Part shown: positions 8,243-17,352 of the stretch, piece after piece | Numbering within the stretch: position 1 is the stretch's first letter | How the letters are laid out: each line of letters opens with the position of its first letter | DNA from: Vibrio toranzoniae | GTDB lineage: Bacteria; Pseudomonadota; Gammaproteobacteria; Enterobacterales; Vibrionaceae | Assembly: GCF_024347655.1 (NCBI RefSeq) | Contig: NZ_AP025515.1 | Location: forward strand, 558,001-622,000 | DNA: 64,000 bases | Direction of reading: 5' to 3' | The notes under the pieces: model-generated | Told to the model about the DNA's origin: nothing | Database searches by the model: none | Seen by the model: only the letters and a program-made list of their open reading frames with translations | Program-made: the position numbers and the translations under genes

Positions 8243-8332
8243 ACTTGGCGCCAAGTACCAGTAAGCGTCTTCTTACCCCTTTTTTGTAAGTCTAAACGTT
8301 AAGTTCTGCACATCTAATCAAGGGACACCGCG

Positions 8333-8785
8333 CTACTTCACTTTCACTCGGTAAAGCGGATTTACGGACTTATCAACAAAATACGACCAGATATGATCAT
8401 AAACTGCATGCTGATTAGGAAACGGCGCTAGCACTTTAGCTTCCTCTAAACTACACCAGCGGTACTCGGTATGCTCATGGTTCAGTTCAACCGCCTGATT
8501 GGGCGGGCATAACACGGCAAACACTGGGATTAGTTGAATCACATTGACGTCCGCCTCGTAGAACTGTTCTAAGAACTGCGCATTATACAGAACTTCCACT
8601 GCGATTTTGGTTTCTTCTTCAAACTCACGAACAATGGCCTGACAGCCAGTCTCACCCACTTCGATTGAACCAGCAACATGGCACCAAAAACCGCCCTTCA
8701 CACGCTTCATTAATAGCATTTTCGTTTGGCCGTTGATTTCAGAAAAAGCGACACCTGCCACGATGGAAGTATTTAGTGGGATCAT
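8333..8785 (-). CDS. Nudix hydrolase
   Basis: 150 residues with a complete Nudix box at about 39-61: GSIEVGETGCQAIVREFEEE, giving the metal-binding REFEEE. The remainder follows the usual alpha/beta/alpha Nudix fold, with MKRVKGGFWCHVAG before the box. The family hydrolyses nucleoside diphosphates linked to another moiety; substrate cannot be told from the box alone (NudB-type dihydroneopterin triphosphate hydrolases have a similar size). Stands alone, reading towards the AraC-type gene. Confidence 0.85.
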   Translation of the reverse strand: MIPLNTSIVAGVAFSEINGQTKMLLMKRVKGGFWCHVAGSIEVGETGCQAIVREFEEETKIAVEVLYNAQFLEQFYEADVNVIQLIPVFAVLCPPNQAVELNHEHTEYRWCSLEEAKVLAPFPNQHAVYDHIWSYFVDKSVNPLYRVKVK

Positions 8786-9078
8786 AACGTTACCTTAGTT
8801 ACACAAGACATCGGTAAGGCTACCACCCTTCGTTTATTAAGTTGTCTTCTATAATAAAAAACGAGAAGTCACTCATCCACTTATGAAGCTCAAACCGTCA
8901 CTCGAAAACTTGGAGTGACGCATCACAACAGTGGTATCCAATAATTGAACCATTTCTTATTTGTGGCGCTTTTCGATAAAGAGTAGAATCGCCGCCTTGT
9001 ACCGTGTTGAAGGCTTTCTAGTAATACACGGTAGACTCACTACCCATTACACGACGATATAAGTATTAAGACGACAAT

Positions 9079-10791
9079 ATGCACTCACCAAATCCAACGC
9101 ACGCCTCAGAAAAAAGCCACAACCCTGAGCATTGCTTCACTCGCTTTCAACAGCCGATCGAGTCATATTCGTTGCCTGAGCGTTTCACGTTCCCATTCTA
9201 TTACGAACCACACCCACTGTGTGAAATCGCCTCTCACCAACTTCAACAATATTTAGAAACACAAACCGATTGGCAACATGATTTCGGGCTAGATTCTGAC
9301 GTGGGTCGCGGTAAAATGTTTGGTGTATTGTTGGTGAAAAGCCCAGAAGGTGAGCTTGGTTATTTCTCTGCATTTTCTGGTAAAGTCGCCGACCAAAACC
9401 TACTGCCCCATTTTGTACCGCCCGTATTCGACATGTTGAGCAGCGACAGCTTTTTCCATCAAGACACGGCCGACATGATGGCTGTGAATGCGAAATTTAA
9501 AGCGCTGCAAGTCAATACTGAATATCTCGAATTGTGTGAGCAGTTAGCACAACAGAAAGCACAGGCAGAACAAGAGATCGAAGCGCAACGCTTGCTGATT
9601 ATTGAAGGCCGAAAAACACGTAAAGAGCAACGTGAACAAGGCAAAGAAAACCTTGATGAGCAAGCTTTCGAAGAGCTAAATAACGAGCTAAACAAAGCCA
9701 GTGTTGCCGACAAGAATCAGCAGAAGTATCTTAAGCTCAACTGGGAACAAACTCTGAATGAGCTTCAAGGCAAAGTTGACGTGTTTACGACTCAATTAGC
9801 AGAGCTCAAAGAGCAAAGAGCACACCTTTCTCATCAGCTTCAACACAAGTTGTTTTCACAATACGCTTTCCAAAATGCGGAAGGCAATGTCGAAGATCTA
9901 AACCAAATCTTTGAAAACACGCCGAACAAGATTCCACCTGCAGGCTCTGGTGAATGCGCTGCGCCAAAACTTCTGCAATATGCATATCTGAATGGCTATA
10001 CGCCACTGGCACTGGCTGAATTCTGGTGGGGTCGCTCACCAAAATCAGAAATCCGCAAACACAAAAAATACTATGCTTCTTGCCAAAGCAAATGTGTACC
10101 GATTTTAGGCCACATGATGAAAGGTCTAGAAGTCGACCCAAACCCATTGCTAGAAAACCCAGCAGAAGGCAAAGACCTCGATATCTTGTTCCAAGACGAC
10201 CACATCGTTGTGGTACACAAACCAGCCGGTTTCCTATCTGTACCGGGCAAAACCATCAAAGATTCGGCTTATACTCGCGTTCAAGAAATGCATCCCGATG
10301 TTGAAGGCCCATTTGTGATTCACCGTTTGGACATGGCGACCTCTGGTATTCTGATATTTGCCCTCACTCGACGTGCGAACAAAAGCTTGCAGAAGCAGTT
10401 CATTACTCGTGAAGTCGAGAAGCGATATGTAGCAATGATTGAAGGCGTTCTGGCAGAAGATGAAGGTTATGTTCGCTTGCCATTGCGCGGCGATTTGTAC
10501 GATCGTCCTCGTCAGATTGTCTGCTTCGAGCACGGCAAGCCAGCTGAAACCAAATGGGAAGTGATTGAGCGAAACCAAGACACAACCAAGGTTTATCTGC
10601 ACCCGAAAACTGGCCGTACACACCAATTACGCGTTCACTGTTCACACGAAGAAGGGCTTAACATGCCTATCGTTGGTGACGGCTTGTATGGCAACAAAGC
10701 TGACCGATTGCACTTACACGCTGAAAGGCTTGCGCTACATCACCCAGTCACCAAAGAGTGGATGGAGTTCCAGTTCGACGCTGAGTTCTAA
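9079..10791 (+). CDS. RluA-family pseudouridine synthase with long N-terminal extension
   Basis: 570 residues. About 365-560 are the RluA catalytic domain, starting DILFQDDHIVVVHKPAGFLS. The motif HRLDMATSGILIFA supplies the nucleophile Asp (D418), and GRTHQLRVH follows. Ordinary RluA/RluC proteins are about 220-320 residues. Here a roughly 360-residue front part has a globular start, a Glu/Gln/Lys-rich coiled coil at about 170-275, and a conserved-looking PPAGSGECAAPKLLQYAY / AEFWWG segment before the catalytic core. It isomerises uridine to pseudouridine in rRNA or tRNA; the target site is not predictable. No S4 domain is visible. A short hairpin follows at 10821. Confidence 0.85.
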   Translation: MHSPNPTHASEKSHNPEHCFTRFQQPIESYSLPERFTFPFYYEPHPLCEIASHQLQQYLETQTDWQHDFGLDSDVGRGKMFGVLLVKSPEGELGYFSAFSGKVADQNLLPHFVPPVFDMLSSDSFFHQDTADMMAVNAKFKALQVNTEYLELCEQLAQQKAQAEQEIEAQRLLIIEGRKTRKEQREQGKENLDEQAFEELNNELNKASVADKNQQKYLKLNWEQTLNELQGKVDVFTTQLAELKEQRAHLSHQLQHKLFSQYAFQNAEGNVEDLNQIFENTPNKIPPAGSGECAAPKLLQYAYLNGYTPLALAEFWWGRSPKSEIRKHKKYYASCQSKCVPILGHMMKGLEVDPNPLLENPAEGKDLDILFQDDHIVVVHKPAGFLSVPGKTIKDSAYTRVQEMHPDVEGPFVIHRLDMATSGILIFALTRRANKSLQKQFITREVEKRYVAMIEGVLAEDEGYVRLPLRGDLYDRPRQIVCFEHGKPAETKWEVIERNQDTTKVYLHPKTGRTHQLRVHCSHEEGLNMPIVGDGLYGNKADRLHLHAERLALHHPVTKEWMEFQFDAEF

Positions 10792-10820
10792 GGGTTCTTG
10801 TTAATATCAAACTTTAATTA

Positions 10821-10849
10821 GGGGAGCCACGCCGTTTGTGGCTCTCCTT
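10821..10849 (+). terminator. Probable terminator after the pseudouridine synthase gene
   Basis: 10-bp stem GGGGAGCCAC / GTGGCTCTCC with one G-T pair and a 7-base loop, followed by TTCTC (weak T-tract). Confidence 0.55.
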
Positions 10850-10988
10850 CTCACGCTCTCCACCATTCTCACGCCCTTATTTCTTCTACCTCTTTAGGAT
10901 ATATCTCCACGCTTATTGCACTACATCAAGATTCACTTTGTTGTGATGAGTAGGATGCCCCTCTTCTTCTTTCCTTGAGGCCTTTGAT

Positions 10989-11369
10989 ATGTCATCAGCT
11001 GCTTTGAATCTACAATCCAATACACAAGCCCCTTCAGTGATCGCACCTCAAGCACTAAGCTTGAAACCACTCACCAACAAGAAGCCAGACTTAAACTCGG
11101 CGATGTTGAATCTCATCGAAGAAGTGAAAAACGAACTCCCTCTTTACGAGTCAGAGACGTTCATTTGTGGGCCAAAAGGAAATTGCTCCGGTTGCTCTAA
11201 GAAATTATTGGAGATGGTCGACAGTGAGTTGATGTACTGGGAACACAGTATTTCAATCGGACAAGGGCCAAACTTCGAAGAACTGCGTCGTTTTGGTAAA
11301 CTATGCAGCAGCGTAAGGCGCGGCTTAGAACGCAATGGCTTGGTAGAAAAGCGTTCGAGAGGTAAGTAA
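10989..11369 (+). CDS. Small Cys-containing protein of unknown function
   Basis: 126 residues. The first ~45 are low-complexity and probably disordered; the rest is helical with a cysteine group CGPKGNCSGCSKK (about residues 60-72) and one further Cys (KLCSSVRR). The spacing C-x5-C-x2-C could bind zinc or a metal cluster. No established domain recognised. It stands alone between the pseudouridine synthase and the iutA-like gene, with a shared bidirectional hairpin downstream. Confidence 0.6.
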   Translation: MSSAALNLQSNTQAPSVIAPQALSLKPLTNKKPDLNSAMLNLIEEVKNELPLYESETFICGPKGNCSGCSKKLLEMVDSELMYWEHSISIGQGPNFEELRRFGKLCSSVRRGLERNGLVEKRSRGK

Positions 11370-11416
11370 CACCGTTCTCGTTGGAGGTAATCCAGCACGG
11401 CTATATTGAGAGTCAT

Positions 11417-11450
11417 ACAAAAAGCCACTCATATCGCTATGAATGGCTTT
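11417..11450. terminator. Bidirectional terminator between the 10989 gene and the iutA-like gene
   Basis: Stem AAAGCCA..CATA / TATG..TGGCTTT with TCGC loop. On the minus strand it is followed by TTTTTG, so it best serves the iutA-like transcript. Confidence 0.7.
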
Positions 11451-11497
11451 GCCTTTGCTAAGCTATATTTAGCTCTACATCAGTTACCTAAAAGAGA

Positions 11498-13654
11498 TCA
11501 GTACTTAACTTGGTAATTCAAAGTATAAGTACGACCACGGCCTTTGTAATCGTAAGCTGCAGCATCGTAGTGAGACGAGTATACAATTTGTGCGCGCTGA
11601 CCCCAGATCGTTGTGTAGTCTTCGTTAAGTAAGTTTTGGATACCAAAACCTAAGCTACCGACAGGTAATTGGTAAGAGCCCACAAGATCAAACACAGTGT
11701 AACCATCCAGTTTGTTTTGAGAGTCATCTTCGTAATCAAACATAGTTTGGCTTTGAAGTTTAAGCGCGAGCTCTGAATCATACCAACCAGCCCATGCTGT
11801 TGCTTTTGACGTGCTCGCTTCTCCAGCGGTCATATCTTTCCAACCATCGTCGCCTTTCACTTCTGAAACAACGTAGTGACCTGAAGCTCCCAGTTGAACG
11901 TTGTCATGTACCCAGTAAGACGCCATCGCTTCTAAACCGTAAACACGCTTTTTATCATCCAACTCTTCAATAAGCAGTGTCTGCTTGTTGTACTTAACCG
12001 CTTTATCCGAGTGAGAGTAATACGCTGCAGTTTGAAGATTCAAATCACCGTTATCTAAGCGATAACCAAGTTCAACACTATTGGTTTTAATGCCCGACAT
12101 TTTTGAGTTGTTAACATTAATACTGTCGTTTAATTGCCAGTTATCACCAACCAACGTGTAGTCACCTTGGCCGTAGTATTTCGCAGGATCCGCAAGGTCA
12201 AAACCTTGAGAGAAGTTAGTCCAGATTTGAGACTCATCATTGAGATGATAGATCGTACCCAAGTTAAACAACCCAACACTGTAGTTCGTTTCACCACCCG
12301 GTACTGAGTCGGCTGATGTTCCATTGCCTTTAGCTATCTGACCCTGTTGCTTATATCCAACAAAATCGTCAATCTTATTGACCATATATTGATAACGGAA
12401 ACCACCTTCGACACTCCAAGCATCAGTGATCGAATACCCGGCTTGCACAAAGCCCGCTACAGAACCAACCTCAACGCTAGGGTAACGACCTATTTCAGCG
12501 TAAGTTTGGTTAACTAGATTACCAGAATTATTGGCAATCGTTGGATCATAAAGTGCTTGGTTGCTCTCTAAGGTATCTTGATAAGCATCAATACCATAAA
12601 CGATGTTAAACTTGTTAAAACTCTTCGCTAAGGCTGTTTTTAAAGAGAAAACATCCGTTATTTGTTGACCTGAAGATTGATAATAAGGCGTGTAGGTCTG
12701 ATCTTCTTTACGGTAAGACGCTTCAGCAATAAGTTGATGCCCTAAGAACTGGTCATCAACGTAAGACGCACTTAACATCATACGCTCAGTGCCATGTTCA
12801 CGGTCAGAATAAAAACCTTTTCTCACGTCCACAAATTTATTGTTAACGATGTAAAGTCCGTAAGGTGAATCTTGTTGGCTGTCGTAGTATTGAGCTAACA
12901 AGTTCAGCTTCTTCGTCTCAGAGATATTCACACCAACTGTCGTCAAAAAATCAACCGTTTGGTTAAACTGTAACGAACCCTGAGAAATATCAGGCGTTAC
13001 GATGTCGCCGTCAGCATCAAAGAAACCCTGGGTTTCGGTATAAACCACAGATGCACGAGCAGTAACCTTATCGTTACCACCAGAAATTGATTGACCCACT
13101 TTGTAATCAAAGTCTTCACCTGAATTAAAGCCTGATGAACCTCCCACATACGATTCAAACTCTAGCGCTTCACCATCCGCTTTTTTGGTGATGATGTTGA
13201 TTACACCACCAGACGCACCCGCACCATAGATCGAAGTGGCACCCGACAACACTTCAATACGATCAATGTTAAACGGGTCGATCGAATCTAAGTGACGACT
13301 GATTGGACGTGAAGATTGTAAAGATACACCATCAATCATCACGAGCATCTTACGTCCACGTAAGTTCTGACCATAGTTAGTACGAGCACCACTGCTAACG
13401 TCTAACGACGGGATAGTTGCCGAGAGAATCTCGCCAAGTGACTTACCACCACGAAACTCCTGCTCAATTTGCGCCGAATCGATATACCAAACAGTGCCGG
13501 GGATATCACTGATCGCTTTAGGAGTTCGACTTGAAACAACGACCATTTTTTCTTCAGTTGTTGTTTGTTGAGCTTGGGCTGGGAATATTGTGCTTGCAGC
13601 GGCAACCGCTAAAGCAACAGTCGATAGTGGAAAACTTCCTTTTTTAACGTTCAT
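11498..13654 (-). CDS. iutA: TonB-dependent siderophore receptor, IutA (ferric aerobactin) type
   Basis: 718 residues: signal peptide 1-29 ending AQA, TonB box near 35-43 (EKMVVVSSR), plug domain, then a 22-strand barrel ending in an aromatic-rich strand (YTLNYQVKY). The plug closely follows IutA as I remember it: DVSSGARTNYGQNLRGR, SRHLDSIDPFNIDRIEVLSG, and GASGGVINIITKKA. It imports a ferric hydroxamate/citrate-hydroxamate siderophore across the outer membrane using TonB energy. Preceded by a 104-codon gene and a Fur box at 14228, so iron-repressed. No aerobactin biosynthesis genes are in the window, so it may take up a foreign siderophore. Confidence 0.85.
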   Translation of the reverse strand: MNVKKGSFPLSTVALAVAAASTIFPAQAQQTTTEEKMVVVSSRTPKAISDIPGTVWYIDSAQIEQEFRGGKSLGEILSATIPSLDVSSGARTNYGQNLRGRKMLVMIDGVSLQSSRPISRHLDSIDPFNIDRIEVLSGATSIYGAGASGGVINIITKKADGEALEFESYVGGSSGFNSGEDFDYKVGQSISGGNDKVTARASVVYTETQGFFDADGDIVTPDISQGSLQFNQTVDFLTTVGVNISETKKLNLLAQYYDSQQDSPYGLYIVNNKFVDVRKGFYSDREHGTERMMLSASYVDDQFLGHQLIAEASYRKEDQTYTPYYQSSGQQITDVFSLKTALAKSFNKFNIVYGIDAYQDTLESNQALYDPTIANNSGNLVNQTYAEIGRYPSVEVGSVAGFVQAGYSITDAWSVEGGFRYQYMVNKIDDFVGYKQQGQIAKGNGTSADSVPGGETNYSVGLFNLGTIYHLNDESQIWTNFSQGFDLADPAKYYGQGDYTLVGDNWQLNDSINVNNSKMSGIKTNSVELGYRLDNGDLNLQTAAYYSHSDKAVKYNKQTLLIEELDDKKRVYGLEAMASYWVHDNVQLGASGHYVVSEVKGDDGWKDMTAGEASTSKATAWAGWYDSELALKLQSQTMFDYEDDSQNKLDGYTVFDLVGSYQLPVGSLGFGIQNLLNEDYTTIWGQRAQIVYSSHYDAAAYDYKGRGRTYTLNYQVKY

Positions 13655-13872
13655 TTCATTCTCTATTTTTATTGAGAGAAGGATCCAAAAACCATCAAGG
13701 CTTATGTGATGTCCTTCATTATTACTTTGCTAAATAAACCAATGTCATCATCCCCCATCAGGTGGTTCATACATGGCTTAAATTCTTAACTCAATGGCTT
13801 AAGCAGACAAGGCAATACCAATTGTCCAAAACAGCAAAGCCATTACGTATCAAATGCACTATTTAATAGTGC

Positions 13873-14187
13873 TCAATTCGGACAATGTGGAAGGGCTCGG
13901 TCGATCAGGTCTTCAATAGATAAAGCGTGATACGCGTCTTCTGTAAGGAGCAATGCAGGTAGGTCATACTCATGACTGCCAAGTTCAGAGTGATAACTTA
14001 GAGGGATTTGAATCACTCTATTTTCTGATAAGGACAACTGGAAAATGTACCGGCCTTCAGAACGTTGAATTTGAATGAACTGACTTTCGCGGGCGAGAGA
14101 GTTGAGAAAACAAGCAATGGACGGGTCATTACCTCGGACCTGTTTGTTTGAATTCTCGAGATTGAGCCGATCGTTTTTACGATTCAT
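13873..14187 (-). CDS. Small Fur-controlled protein upstream of the iutA-like gene, function unknown
   Basis: 104 residues, no signal peptide and no clear membrane segment. Contains RSEGRYIFQLSLSENRVIQI and an acidic C-terminal half (LSIEDLIDRALPHCPN). No family recognised. It is the first gene after the Fur box at 14228-14242 and 218 bp before the receptor gene, in the same direction, with no obvious second Fur box or terminator between them. It may therefore be co-transcribed with the receptor. A role in siderophore handling or local control is conjecture. Confidence 0.55.
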   Translation of the reverse strand: MNRKNDRLNLENSNKQVRGNDPSIACFLNSLARESQFIQIQRSEGRYIFQLSLSENRVIQIPLSYHSELGSHEYDLPALLLTEDAYHALSIEDLIDRALPHCPN

Positions 14188-14227
14188 ATTATTTCTCGAA
14201 CTATTATTACCAAACCAATACAGAGAA

Positions 14228-14242
14228 TGCTAATTATTATCA
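14228..14242. promoter_or_regulatory. Fur box upstream of the iutA operon
   Basis: TGCTAATTATTATCA, a 7-1-7 inverted repeat with one mismatch (the third base, C, would be A in the perfect version seen at 18183). It lies 40 bp before the 104-codon gene. Confidence 0.75.
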
Positions 14243-14330
14243 TTTGCATAATCAACCAATTTTTTAATAATTGACAAAAATAAATAACAAATCTACAAAT
14301 ATTAATTTTATCAATAATATACCGACAAAT

Positions 14331-14370
14331 AAAAAGGCCAGAGCACTCGAATTTTCGGTACTCTGGCCTC
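14331..14370 (-). terminator. Terminator of the siderophore ABC operon
   Basis: 9-bp perfect stem AGGCCAGAG / CTCTGGCCT with further internal pairing (CGA/TCG). On the minus strand it is followed by TTTTT. It separates the ABC importer operon from the iutA operon. Confidence 0.85.
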
Positions 14371-14436
14371 TATAATCACGTACAGATCGACTGCAAATAT
14401 CGCATTAATTCCTGCTAAAACTGAAGGGTTATCTTA

Positions 14437-16440
14437 TTAACGCCTCATTAAATACAGGAAGTACCCCCCACCTATTAATGAAGCCAATAGACCAGCAGGG
14501 AATTGCCAAGGGAACCACAAAGTTCGACCTAACCAATCGGCAATGACCATAACAATTCCCCCCAATAATGCAGCGGTCAACATTTGTGGCACGGCCCGAT
14601 ATTGGTGCAGAGAGCGGGCCATATGCGGTGCAAGCAGGCCAATAAAACTCAATGGCCCTATTACGATGGTACACAACGTCGTTAACGCCGCGACCAAAAG
14701 AAGTAAGACTAAACGTACCGTGGTGGCGCTCACACCGATGCTATTAGCCGTTACCTCCCCTAAACTGATGATCTCTATCCAACGATTGAGTGCTAATGCA
14801 AAAGCTCCGACTAAACCAACGCCAGTCAATAGCAAGACGATATCTTGAGTAACCACCAGATAAGTTGAACCCGATAGCCACGTAAGGAGTGCCGTTGCAT
14901 TTTCATTCCCGGAACTCATTGCAATACGTAGCAAGGCATCAAGCCCTGCGCTCAATGCAATGCCAGTGAGTAAAGTTTGTGCGGGAGCAAAGTTGTGTTT
15001 TCGTCCCACCAACCACACTAATACTGTCACCGATACAGCACCTAGAGTCCCAAGAGCCATTTGTTGTTCTCGTTCAATCGCTATCCCCGTTAAAGTCCCG
15101 AGTACTAGCGCAAGAGCCGCACCAGAGCTGATCCCCAATACTTCGGGACTTGCCATTGGATTGTTTGAGATTCGTTGAATAATAGTGCCCGCAACAGCCA
15201 GTCCTATCCCTGCAATTAACGCAACCAATACCCGTGGCGCACGCAGTCGCAATAAGGATTGATTGAAACTCAATGTCCAACCAAACTGATCTCGCCCGAC
15301 AACAACAGCGAGTAAAGCAGCGATTAACAACACGCCAAACATGATCACAATGATCTTTTTCGTATTTACGTGCTTATAGCGTTCCGTCTGCTCACTACGT
15401 GCTTTTAATTCCGAAGGTAACTTGGCCCTTTGTAGTAACCAAAGCAAAAATGGCGCCCCAATCAATGCAGTCATGGCACCGGTAGGAAGCAGCTCTCCCC
15501 CAACGCCTGAAAAAGGCTGAATAACTAAATCAACAATCAATAGCATTAGGCTACCGATCCACCCACTCACCACAATCTGATGCCTTAACGATCTCGCACC
15601 AAGCATCCTCGCTATGGCGGGAGCAACGATGCCAACAAACCCAATGAGTCCTACTTCACTGACTACCGCAGCGGTGATAAAAATAGCCAAAGACAAACAC
15701 AACAGCTTGACGTGTTTAATGTTAATACCAAGCGAGGTCGCAACATTATCGCCAAACTGCAGCGCAGACAGTGGTCGATGAAGAAGTAATAACAAGAAGG
15801 TTGGAAAGGAAATCAAAGGAATCAGTGTCTGAACACTCGACCAATCATTTTGATTAAGTACACCGGATCCCCACACAAAAATACTGGTGAGTCTTTGTTC
15901 ATTGAGCATCAGTAACATGGTATTCACTGATCCCAAGAACAAACTCACCACCATGCCTGCCAACACTAAGTGTAAAGGTGAGAAACCTCTGGCAGCACTA
16001 AGAGAAAAAACCAGCGCCGTCGCTAAACAGCCACCAATAAAGGCAGGAATGAATGCTGGTATGGCTAAGCCAACAGGCAGAAACAGTATTCCGAGAACCA
16101 TGCCTAATTCTGCTCCCGCCGCAACCCCTAATGTAGTAGGTGATGCGATAGGGTTTCGCAGCACAAACTGCATCACAGAACCCGCAACAGCAAGACCAAA
16201 ACCACATGCTAATGCGACCACTAGTCTAGGAAGGTAAGTTAGCCGGGTAATCAAGTGCTGATAATTCGACGCATCAAAGTGAAATAACGTATCCCAAATC
16301 AGTTCAACACCTTTAGAGTATGGTGCAGTCACTTGCAGTAACATACCGATCACTATGATTACCGAAAGGAGCAACATCGTCACTTTCCAATTAACGCGCT
16401 CCACAGACCGATTAGGAAGCTTAATGGCGGTATTTGTCAT
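14437..16440 (-). CDS. FhuB-like double-length siderophore ABC permease
   Basis: 667 residues made of two BtuC/FecCD-type halves (about 1-330 and 345-667), each with about ten membrane helices. Each half repeats the GLAVAGSVMQFVLRNPIASP / GLAVAGTIIQRISNNPMASP motif and a later FIGLLAPHMARSL / GFVGIVAPAIARML coupling motif. Fused permeases of this kind are typical of FhuB, which imports ferric hydroxamates. The start overlaps the stop of the binding-protein gene by 4 bases (ATGA). Works with the FhuD-like and FhuC-like proteins upstream in the same operon. Confidence 0.9.
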   Translation of the reverse strand: MTNTAIKLPNRSVERVNWKVTMLLLSVIIVIGMLLQVTAPYSKGVELIWDTLFHFDASNYQHLITRLTYLPRLVVALACGFGLAVAGSVMQFVLRNPIASPTTLGVAAGAELGMVLGILFLPVGLAIPAFIPAFIGGCLATALVFSLSAARGFSPLHLVLAGMVVSLFLGSVNTMLLMLNEQRLTSIFVWGSGVLNQNDWSSVQTLIPLISFPTFLLLLLHRPLSALQFGDNVATSLGINIKHVKLLCLSLAIFITAAVVSEVGLIGFVGIVAPAIARMLGARSLRHQIVVSGWIGSLMLLIVDLVIQPFSGVGGELLPTGAMTALIGAPFLLWLLQRAKLPSELKARSEQTERYKHVNTKKIIVIMFGVLLIAALLAVVVGRDQFGWTLSFNQSLLRLRAPRVLVALIAGIGLAVAGTIIQRISNNPMASPEVLGISSGAALALVLGTLTGIAIEREQQMALGTLGAVSVTVLVWLVGRKHNFAPAQTLLTGIALSAGLDALLRIAMSSGNENATALLTWLSGSTYLVVTQDIVLLLTGVGLVGAFALALNRWIEIISLGEVTANSIGVSATTVRLVLLLLVAALTTLCTIVIGPLSFIGLLAPHMARSLHQYRAVPQMLTAALLGGIVMVIADWLGRTLWFPWQFPAGLLASLIGGGYFLYLMRR

Positions 16441-17330
16441 TGTTTATTCATGCTATCGCTAATATGGAAACTAAAACGTTGCGCAGCAATAAGCCCGCCG
16501 AACGTCCAAATCGCAGGGAGTTCATGAACAGAATCGGTGCGCGTGAACTCCATGACTTGCCAAAGGGGTGAGCGAGATAGCTGTATTAATTCTTGTTCCT
16601 TAAGAGGTCCAAGCAACATGACATTGGTATGCTGGTGCTCTGCTAACTTCTCAGTTCCTACCGTAGAGAACCCCCAAAGATTCGTTTGCGCTTGCCAGTC
16701 ATTACGCAACCCCATCGCATCAAGCGTTGATTGTGCAAGCGAACCCTGTCCATGAACCCGCAGGGTTTTGTCGTTAATAAATCGAGCAAAAATAAAAGGC
16801 TTACTTCCCTTGTTCGCGGCTCGTACTTTCGCTCCGTTCTCTGCCAATACACGTTTAGTCTGTTGAATCACTTTCTTTGCTTGTCGCTCTTTGCCGAACA
16901 ACTTACCTAAAGACACCGTCACGGATTCTGCCGACTCAAGAGGTTGTTTATCTTCGCTATAAACGCTGAAAACCACGACAGGAGCAATTTGATTGAGCCG
17001 CTCGTAAGCTGCCGCCATGTGTTTACTGATCAAGATGACATCAGGCTTTAACGTAGTAAGCAGCTCTAAATTAGGCTCACGCCGAGAACCTACGTTGGTG
17101 GCATTTGAGTTCAGAACTGGCTCCACGACCCACTGCTTATAACCATCAATATCCGCCACGCCTTCAAGCTCAACCCCCAAACTCAAGACGGTCTCTGTTA
17201 ATGCCCAATCTAAAGCGACCACTTTTTCAGGGATGGAATCAAAAGAGGCAACACCCATTTCATGTTTAAGGTCCATAGCATTAGTAGCAAACGCTAGAAA
17301 CATAGAAAACATCATCACAAACTGTTTCAC
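16437..17330 (-). CDS. FhuD-like periplasmic ferric-siderophore-binding protein
   Basis: 297 residues with an N-terminal signal peptide (MKQFVMMFSMFLAFATNA). Class III (FhuD/BtuF) binding protein: VVALDWALTETVLSLGVELE, GSRREPNLELLTTLKPDVIL, LNQIAPVVVFSVY, a long connecting helix, and LPAIWTFGGLIAAQRF at the end. No lipobox Cys, so a soluble periplasmic form. It delivers the siderophore from IutA to the permease. 22 bp downstream of the ATPase gene and overlapping the permease gene. Confidence 0.88.
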   Translation of the reverse strand: MKQFVMMFSMFLAFATNAMDLKHEMGVASFDSIPEKVVALDWALTETVLSLGVELEGVADIDGYKQWVVEPVLNSNATNVGSRREPNLELLTTLKPDVILISKHMAAAYERLNQIAPVVVFSVYSEDKQPLESAESVTVSLGKLFGKERQAKKVIQQTKRVLAENGAKVRAANKGSKPFIFARFINDKTLRVHGQGSLAQSTLDAMGLRNDWQAQTNLWGFSTVGTEKLAEHQHTNVMLLGPLKEQELIQLSRSPLWQVMEFTRTDSVHELPAIWTFGGLIAAQRFSFHISDSMNKQ

Positions 17331-17352
17331 AACCGAATCCTATTTATTTTAA

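Noticed and set aside
13801-13830. ATACCAATTG sequence near the iutA promoter as another IS630-like end
   Set aside because: Only one half is present and no partner end could be found nearby.
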